From the NCBI GenBank assembly GCA_963763325.1, contig CAVXOL010000014.1, positions 89,441 to 153,440 on the forward strand: a stretch of DNA of 64,000 nucleotides, read 5' to 3'. The notes beneath the pieces are model-generated. The model saw nothing but the letters and a program-made list of their open reading frames with translations. It did not search any database and had not been told where the DNA came from. Positions within the stretch are counted from its first letter, which is position 1. Each line of letters opens with the position of its first letter. The DNA is from JBBECJ01 sp963763325. GTDB lineage: Bacteria; Chloroflexota; Chloroflexia; Thermomicrobiales; CFX8. Below, one piece after another: positions 58,792 through 64,000 of this stretch. Position numbers and translations under genes: made by a program.

Positions 58792-59466
58792 CTATCCTGT
58801 CACGGTCTGCCGCTGAGCATCCCGCTCCTGTGCTTCTAGCCAGTCGCCGATACGTTGCAGAATCTCGAAGTACGGCGTCTCGTCCTCGCGCATGCCGATG
58901 AGATGTTGCTGCTCCATGCCGTACCAGAAGGCGGTGAAGGCAGGGACGAGCAGCGATGGTGACACGTTCACGCCGAGTACCGGCAGATAGTGCTCGGCTA
59001 CTTCCATCAGCAGATCGTTCCAGGCGCGAATACGCTGTCGCGCTCGCTCAGCCAATTGCGAATTCGCCAGTCCCTGGATCATGAGCTCATGATGGACGCG
59101 CACGAACCCATCTGCCAGATCCTGTCGGTAGAAGCCGACCGCACGCCGCCATTTGACGCTCAGCGGCTCATCGGGATCACCATACATCTGGGTCTGGCGC
59201 GCGTAGCGCTGCCGCTCCAGGACATCGTAGGCCGCCAGGAGCAGCCCCTGCTTACCACCGAAGTAGTAATTGATGAGCGCCAGGTTGGTGCCGGCCTCTT
59301 CAGCTACATGACGAGCGGTCAGGCTCTGGTAGCCGTCGCGCGCCAGGATGGTGATGGCTGCCTCGAGAATGAGCGCAGCGGTAGAGGAAGACTCGCCAGC
59401 GATCCCCTCCATCAGCGATTGGTGTGCCCGATCGGGCACCGATGCCATGTCACCCTTGTGATCCAT
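58792..59466 (-). CDS. TetR-family transcriptional regulator
   Basis: A 224-residue repressor. The helix-turn-helix is ILEAAITILARDGYQSLTAR followed by HVAEEAGTNLALINYYFGGK, a clean TetR N-terminal domain. The C-terminal ligand domain is divergent. It is the first gene of a probable operon with the hydrolase-glycosyltransferase gene, so it may repress that gene and itself. A candidate operator lies upstream at 59498-59530. Confidence 0.88.
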   Translation of the reverse strand: MDHKGDMASVPDRAHQSLMEGIAGESSSTAALILEAAITILARDGYQSLTARHVAEEAGTNLALINYYFGGKQGLLLAAYDVLERQRYARQTQMYGDPDEPLSVKWRRAVGFYRQDLADGFVRVHHELMIQGLANSQLAERARQRIRAWNDLLMEVAEHYLPVLGVNVSPSLLVPAFTAFWYGMEQQHLIGMREDETPYFEILQRIGDWLEAQERDAQRQTVTG

Positions 59467-59497
59467 GCAACTCCAGCACCTGGCAAGCCGAGGCTCG

Positions 59498-59530
59498 TAT
59501 TAAACGAGCATTTCAAACATGTGTTTAATA
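59498..59530. promoter_or_regulatory. Candidate TetR operator
   Basis: TATTAAAC (59498-59505) and GTTTAATA (59523-59530) form 8-bp inverted arms around 17 bases, in an AT-rich patch 32-64 bases upstream of the TetR start. The symmetry and position suit autoregulation. Confidence 0.5.
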
Positions 59531-59787
59531 TAGACCACGAACTGGAACCTGTCAATCCGAAACTGACGCACAGGTGAGATGCCCATGCTCGGTGCCTACC
59601 ATGACAGCGAGGTCGGCCTGTACCTGACTGCGACAGCGCGGCCGAATCCTGCCCGATCTTTCCAGGCGGTCCCCAGCGTATCCATTGGTCATTCCCGGAC
59701 CCGAGTGCAGCCGAGGGAACGGAGGCAAAGCGGCGTGCAGTCTTCGATCGTCTCAGAACTCGTACATATGCACTGCTTGTGAGACGC
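59531..59787. other. Intergenic region before the insertion sequence
   Basis: No supported gene. It ends with the right copy of the GTCTCA/TGTGAGACGC repeat (59749-59787), directly followed by the left 54-bp direct repeat of the IS element. Confidence 0.4.
59749..59787. repeat. Right copy of GTCTCA...TGTGAGACGC repeat
   Basis: CGTCTCA (59749-59755) and TGAGACG (59780-59786) form inverted ends. The whole resembles 56034-56086 and directly abuts the IS-flanking repeat. Confidence 0.55.
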
Positions 59788-59841
59788 ATCCGGCCGCAAA
59801 AACCACATCATCATGCGGAAAAACGGTCGTCGCTGCGACGA
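59788..59841 (+). repeat. Left 54-bp direct repeat flanking the IS3 element
   Basis: Identical to 61055-61107 except for one extra A in an A-run. It begins ATCCGGCCGC and ends TCGTCGCTGCGACGA, itself a 6-bp hairpin. It ends exactly one base before the IS terminus. Confidence 0.9.
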
Positions 59842-59907
59842 TGACATGCTCCCCGAAAAGTGGTCCAGCGATAATGAGACTCCCCCACGGTGTGATGGGA
59901 GGACCAG

Positions 59908-60174
59908 ATGCGGACAAGCCGGTTCAGCGCCGAGCAGATCATCCGGATCGTTGGAGAGCATGAAGGAGGCGTGAGCGCGGACGATGTGTGTCGCCAGCAC
60001 GGCATCAGCCGGGCGACGCTCTACCGGTGGAAGCAGCAGTACAGTGGCATGGCTGTCCCTGAGTTGCAGCGCCTGAAAGCCCTCGAAGCCGAGAATGCCC
60101 GGCTCAAACGACTCGTGGCGGACCAGGCGCTCGACAACCAGATGCTCAAGGAGTTGTTGGGAAAACGCTCCTGA
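59908..60174 (+). CDS. IS3-family OrfA
   Basis: An 88-residue DNA-binding protein. The helix-turn-helix is VSADDVCRQHGISRATLYRW, followed by a leucine-zipper-like helix (LQRLKALEAENARLKRLVAD). It binds the terminal repeats. A slippery GGGAAAACG at 60160-60168 lies before its stop, where a -1 shift would join it to OrfB. Confidence 0.88.
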   Translation: MRTSRFSAEQIIRIVGEHEGGVSADDVCRQHGISRATLYRWKQQYSGMAVPELQRLKALEAENARLKRLVADQALDNQMLKELLGKRS

Positions 60175-61028
60175 CGCCGGCGGACCGGCGAGCAGCCGTC
60201 CGGCAACTCCAGACGCAGTTCACCATTTCGGAACGCCGAGCTGCCCGTCTCACCGGCGTTTCGCGAACGATGGTGCGCTATCGGACTCGACGGCGTGATG
60301 ACCAGGTGATCCGCAACCGTCTGCAGGAACTGGCAGTCGATCGCCCACGGTTCGGCTACCGACGCCTGCACGTCATGCTCCGCCGGGAAGGAGAGCGCAT
60401 CAACCATAAGCGGGTCTACCGCCTGTATCAGGCTGCAGGGCTCGCCGTTCGGCGACGACCGAGGAAGCGCGTGGCTCGGTCGCGGGTGGAGCGATCAACC
60501 ATCGGAGCCATGCCAAACGCCAGATGGACGCTCGATTTCATGAGTGATGCGCTCGGTCGGGGACGCCGGATCCGCGTGCTGTCAATCCTCGATACCTGCA
60601 CACGCGAGGCGCTCGCGATTGAGGTCAACACCTCGCTACCGAGTGCCGCCGTGATCCGGGTGCTCGAGCAGGTCGTCGGCGAACGTGGCAAGCCAACCGA
60701 GATCGTCATGGACAATGGTCCGGAGTTGACGAGTCAACGGCTGGATCAGTGGGCAGATGAACGCGGGATCCAGTTACGCTTCATCGAGCCGGGCAAACCG
60801 GTCCAGAACGCCGTGATGGAGAGCTTCAACGGCCGGCTCCGGGATGAATGCCTCAACCAGCATTGGTTCCTCGATCTGGCCGATGCACGCCGGATTGTCG
60901 AGGACTGGCGGCTCGACTACAACCAGGTCAGGCCGCACAGCAGTCTGGGCTACCGGACGCCGAAGGAGGTGTACCAGCAGTCGATTCGATCGTTCGATGG
61001 CGTCGATCTCGCGGGTATCTCAGAATAA
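60153..61028 (+). CDS. IS3-family OrfB (DDE transposase)
   Basis: The frame open from 60153 is in -1 relation to OrfA and is expected to be translated as an OrfAB fusion. It contains the HTH_21 region (RPRFGYRRLHVMLRREG) and the rve integrase core with DDE residues: WTLDFMSD, VMDNGPELTSQ and NAVMESFNGRLRDEC. It ends RPHSSLGYRTPKEVY, the usual IS3 tail. All catalytic residues are present, so the element could be active. The first internal ATG is at 60270. Confidence 0.88.
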   Translation, partial: VVGKTLLTPADRRAAVRQLQTQFTISERRAARLTGVSRTMVRYRTRRRDDQVIRNRLQELAVDRPRFGYRRLHVMLRREGERINHKRVYRLYQAAGLAVRRRPRKRVARSRVERSTIGAMPNARWTLDFMSDALGRGRRIRVLSILDTCTREALAIEVNTSLPSAAVIRVLEQVVGERGKPTEIVMDNGPELTSQRLDQWADERGIQLRFIEPGKPVQNAVMESFNGRLRDECLNQHWFLDLADARRIVEDWRLDYNQVRPHSSLGYRTPKEVYQQSIRSFDGVDLAGISE

Positions 61029-61054
61029 CTGGACCAACAAACGGGGGCAGGTCA

Positions 61055-61107
61055 ATCCGGCCGCAAAAACCACATCATCATGCGGAAAACGGTCGTCGCT
61101 GCGACGA
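61055..61107 (+). repeat. Right 53-bp direct repeat flanking the IS3 element
   Basis: Starts at the base after the IS terminus and matches 59788-59841 with one base fewer in an A-run. Confidence 0.9.
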
Positions 61108-61173
61108 GTGGGCTGAGTCGCAAATACCGACGTTTCTGAGACTGGCCCCGATGGCGCCGCCTGTTGACGCTCC

Positions 61174-61467
61174 CTACTCCGCCGGCACATCACACGGCTG
61201 CCGGCCCACCAGCGCGCAACTGGCGTACCGCTCCCGCCCGGTCTCGACGTACTCCACCAGGCGCGGTGTGCTCCAGGCGAAGCCCCACTCCTCGGCCTGC
61301 GCGTGGCAGGCATGGCAGGCGGCATTGTTGACGCTGCCCAGCGTGCCGCTCTGTGGATCAATCACCACGTCGTCCACCGAGCCGTTGCGGAAGCCGGACG
61401 GTACTCGCTCAGCATGTTCGCAGGCATTGCGTCGCCGGTGTAACCGTTCGTCCTTACCGCCCTGCAA
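61174..61467 (-). pseudogene. C-terminal fragment of a CxxCH (c-type cytochrome-like) protein
   Basis: The frame contains SGFRNGSVDDVVIDPQSGTL and a heme-binding CHACH (CxxCH) in NNAACHACHAQ, ending GRQPCDVPAE. No signal peptide or N-terminal domain is present, and its first codons overlap the end of the enoyl-CoA hydratase gene. It looks like the 3' part of a cytochrome gene joined here by rearrangement. Confidence 0.5.
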
Positions 61468-62260
61468 ACTGTGGTTTGCGTTTTTCCATGAACGCGCGGC
61501 GGCCTTCGATGTAGTCCTGGCTGGCGAAGCACTGCGCGACCATCGCGTCCACTTTCGCGATATCGCGCTGCGCCGGGTCCTTGGTTGCTTCGTTGATGGC
61601 TGCTCTTGCCGCTTTCACGGTGAGCGGCGCGTTGCCTGCGATCAGGCCCGCAAGCTCCTTTGTCGTGCGCTCAAGGTCGGCCACCGGCACCACGCGGTTC
61701 ACCAGTCCCATGTCCTTCGCTTCCTGCGCATTGAAACGTCTTGCGGTGAAGAAGATCTCTTTGGCAAACGACGGGCCGACGATGTTCACCAGCTCCTTCA
61801 CGCCGCTGTACCCGTAGCCGAGGCCGAGCTTTGCCGCCGGTATGGCGAACTGGCCGTCCTCTGCGGAAACGCGCAGGTCTGCAGCGAGTGCAATGCCGAG
61901 CCCCCCGCCGATGCAGTAGCCGCGGATCATCGCGATCAACGGCTTTTCCAGCGACCTGAGCGCCGCGTTCGCGGCTGCGCTCGCCTCTCCGTACGTCGTC
62001 ACTGCGTCGGCCGAGCCGCGCTTGTCCTCGAACTCCGAAATATCGGCTCCGGAGACGAACGCCCTGTCGCCGGCGCCTTTCATGACCACCACACGGACGT
62101 CATCGTCAGCGGTAAACGAGGAGATGATCTCCGGTATCGCCAGCCACATGTCATATGAAACGGCGTTGCGCTTCTCAGGCTGGTTGAACGTGATCCAGCC
62201 AACGCCGTCCTCGACGTGCGCCAGCATGCGCTCGGTCTGTAGCGTGAGTTGCTTCATCAT
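61454..62260 (-). CDS. Enoyl-CoA hydratase/isomerase
   Basis: A 268-residue crotonase-fold protein. It has WITFNQPEKRNAVSYDMW, AFVSGADISEFEDKR (oxyanion hole), IRGYCIGGGLGIALAADLRV (second oxyanion region) and GLVNRVVP. It lacks one of the two catalytic Glu residues typical of hydratases, so isomerase or another crotonase activity is possible. It follows the CoA-transferase gene by 15 bases and is probably in one operon with it. Confidence 0.88.
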   Translation of the reverse strand: MMKQLTLQTERMLAHVEDGVGWITFNQPEKRNAVSYDMWLAIPEIISSFTADDDVRVVVMKGAGDRAFVSGADISEFEDKRGSADAVTTYGEASAAANAALRSLEKPLIAMIRGYCIGGGLGIALAADLRVSAEDGQFAIPAAKLGLGYGYSGVKELVNIVGPSFAKEIFFTARRFNAQEAKDMGLVNRVVPVADLERTTKELAGLIAGNAPLTVKAARAAINEATKDPAQRDIAKVDAMVAQCFASQDYIEGRRAFMEKRKPQFAGR

Positions 62261-62275
62261 CGTGCTCCTGTGTCC

Positions 62276-63459
62276 TCAGACGACGCCGTTTTCGTGGAAT
62301 TTCCGGATGCGCTCTTCGTCATACCCCAGTTCAGCGAGGACGTCGTCCGTGTGCTCGCCCTGCTCAGGTGTTGCAGTGCGGACAGAGGACGGGGTGCGGC
62401 TCATCTTGATCGCCTGGTTGACGACCTCAAACGTGCCAAGCCGCGGGTGTTCAACCGGGACAGCCATCTCAAGGTGCCGCACCTGAGCGTCTGCAAACAC
62501 CTGGTCCATCGAGTAGATCGGCCCGCACGGGCAGCCCGCCTCATTCAGGAGGTCGATCCAGTGCTGGCCTGGTTCCTGGCAGGTGATCTCAGCGATTGCC
62601 GCGTTCATCTCGGCCCGGTTGTGCGAACGCAGTTTCGCCGACGTGAAACGCTCATCAGTGATCAGATGGGGAGCGCCGATCGCCTCACAGAAACGCTGGT
62701 AGATCGCTTCGACCGGATGCGGCGATGTTGATGTGGCCGTCCGACGTCGGGAACACACCGGTCGGGATGCCCGTCGGATGGTCGTTGCCTGCGGTGACCG
62801 GCACTTCGCCATCCTTCAGGTAGCGCGCAGCCTGGAAGTCGAGCATCTGGATCTGGGCTTCAAGCAGCGACGTCTGTGACCCACTGTCCTGTGCCGGAGA
62901 CTTCCCGCTCAAGCAGGGCCAGCAGGACGCCCTGTGCGCAAAACATGCCGGCGCAGAGGTCGGCGACGGGGATTCCGACGCGCATCGGCCCGCGGCCCGG
63001 TTCTCCGGTGATGGACATGAGCCCGCCCATGCCCTGGGCAATCTGGTCAAAACCAGCCCGGGACGCGTACGGGCCGTCCTGGCCGAAGCCGGAGATGCTG
63101 CCGAGGACGATGCGCGGGTTGACCTTCGCGAGCGAATCGTAGTCCACGCCCAGGCGGAACTTCACGTCAGGACGATAGTTCTCGATCACGACGTCGGCCT
63201 GCTCAACCAGCTTGTAGAAGATCGCTCTGCCTTCGTCAGCTTTCAGGTTGAGGGTGATTGAGCGCTTGTTGCGGTGAAGGTTCTGGAAATCGAAGCCATC
63301 CCGATCGCCTCCCAGCCCTTCCGTGCCGTCAGGCGGAGCCTCGATCTTGATCACATCTGCGCCCCAGTCTGCCAGCTGGCGCACGCAGGTCGGCCCCGCC
63401 CTCACCCGTGTGAGGTCGAGCACCTTGAACCGTGACAGGGGCATATTGGAGGTCTTCAA
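62276..63459 (-). pseudogene. CaiB/BaiF-family (class III) CoA-transferase, two frameshifts
   Basis: About 395 residues. VLDLTRVRAGPTCVRQLADW and GADVIKIEAPPDGTEGLGGD are the family start; NLKADEGRAIFYKLVEQADV, NYRPDVKFRLGVDY and SISGFGQDGPYASRAGFDQI follow. After shifts near 62880 and 62720 it continues SLLEAQIQMLDFQAARYLKD, GIPTGVFPTSDGHINIAA and NEAGCPCGPIYSMDQVFADA. These transfer CoA between acids, as in carnitine, oxalate or bile-acid metabolism. It probably works with the hydratase next to it. Confidence 0.85.
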
Positions 63460-64000
63460 CCGGCTCTCCCCAGCAGTCTAGTCAAGCAGTCATGAGAGAC
63501 GTGGGAGCGCCTGAAACAGAGATCCGCCGCCGCTCACCCTGTCGTTCAGGTCGCAAGAATACACCATCCCTCTCAGGCCCGGACACTTCGTGTATCGGCT
63601 TCAGTATGCTCCTATGAAGCCACTCCTGTCCGTCCTTCCAACTCCGTGTACCGCACAGCGCGCCTGTCTGCACCACGCACACGTGTCCGTGAACAACACA
63701 CCTGTGACACACGGAGCGGCTCACCACCATGAGCCGTGCGTCGAACCTCCAGTGTGAAAGCGGGATCGTTACCGTGTCCCAAGTACAGGTTCTGTGAACA
63801 GCAAGGGCCAGGCTCGCGGATGGCCTGTTCCCGCGAACGGTGCCCAAGTCCCTGGGCGCGGTCAGCAGTCCCTGTTGGAACCCTCTGGAACCTCTCGAGA
63901 TGAGAGGCGTCCCTTCCCCCTTACTGCTCTTCAATGTTACCCGCTGCATAGAGCGTTGGTCTCCGTATACGTGCCTTCCAGACTGGTGTTTGCCGAGATG
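63460..64000. other. No supported gene at window edge
   Basis: One long minus-strand frame (63482-63949) has no motif, many Cys and Arg, and no ribosome-binding site, so it is probably chance. A short hairpin (CGGCTCA/TGAGCCG near 63717-63736) is present. The promoter of the CoA-transferase operon should lie near the left end. Confidence 0.4.

Larger units (their letters stand above)
59842..61054 (+). mobile_element. IS3-family insertion sequence
   Basis: A 1,213-bp element with imperfect terminal inverted repeats: left TGACATGCTCCCC...GTGGTCCAG, right end complementary to TGACCTGCCCCC...TTGGTCCAG. It carries orfA and orfB with a -1 frameshift site between them. It is bounded by 53-54-bp direct repeats, much longer than the 3-5-bp target duplications usual for IS3. 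Confidence 0.9.

Noticed and set aside
63482..63949. Minus-strand open frame of 155 codons at the window edge
   Set aside because: No family signal and an unusual Cys/Arg-rich composition; probably chance.
1..64000. CRISPR arrays
   Set aside because: No regularly spaced short direct repeats were seen.
1..64000. tRNA and rRNA genes
   Set aside because: No cloverleaf with a GTTCGA-type T-loop and a CCA-side stem was found outside coding sequence, and no rRNA-like segment was seen. A covariance-model scan would be decisive.

Overview
The window is high-GC, mostly protein-coding bacterial DNA. An F420/DDN-type nitroreductase, an Fds-type formate dehydrogenase with an in-frame UGA, helix-turn-helix/NTPase/TPR regulators, a GerMN-type secreted protein and paired antitoxin/toxin genes fit a member of the Chloroflexota, probably near Thermomicrobia. 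That assignment is an inference from family content; no rRNA or marker gene is present. The last 3 kb, beyond an IS3-family element, may have a different history. Single-base frameshifts are common. In most cases the second frame resumes exactly where the protein family continues, so many look like sequencing errors rather than true pseudogenes. I annotate such genes as one feature and give the break. Layout: 0.4-3.5 kb, a broken NarL-type two-component pair and a small membrane protein. 3.5-5.2 kb, a dehydrogenase and a dienelactone hydrolase. 5.5-9.3 kb, a GerMN secreted protein, small membrane proteins and a broken ABC exporter. 9.5-10.7 kb, toxin-antitoxin remnants. 11.2-12.6 kb, two orphan secreted proteins separated by a perfect 25-bp palindrome. 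12.7-18.6 kb (minus strand), a formate dehydrogenase operon. 18.9-21.4 kb, a large signalling regulator. 21.6-26.6 kb, two large secreted proteins. 26.6-32.5 kb, metabolic enzymes. 32.7-39.2 kb, small regulators, a TauE-like exporter and a shrunken paralogue of the large regulator. 39.4-49 kb, a peptide-type ABC solute-binding lipoprotein, DinB and VOC proteins, a GAF histidine kinase, a ferritin-like protein, a DUF59 protein, a decayed PIN module, a DUF4389 protein and an F420-type enzyme. 49.2-56 kb, a homocysteine methyltransferase-like protein, a GMC oxidoreductase pair, an Lrp regulator and a TPP enzyme. 56.0-59.8 kb, a repeat-flanked module of cupin, fused hydrolase/glycosyltransferase and TetR genes. 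59.8-61.1 kb, an IS3 element bounded by 53-54-bp direct repeats. 61.2-63.5 kb, a cytochrome fragment, an enoyl-CoA hydratase and a CaiB-type CoA-transferase. The most notable system is the formate dehydrogenase. Its catalytic gene is interrupted by a UGA at the selenocysteine position of FdhF-type enzymes and is followed by a SECIS-like hairpin whose GGUCU loop is correctly placed. The iron-sulfur N-terminal lobe of the same subunit is encoded at the other end of the operon, attached to the ferredoxin-like part. The NuoE and NuoF parts lie between the two halves, and a 41-bp palindrome interrupts the NuoE-NuoF linker. FdhD follows, apparently translationally coupled.
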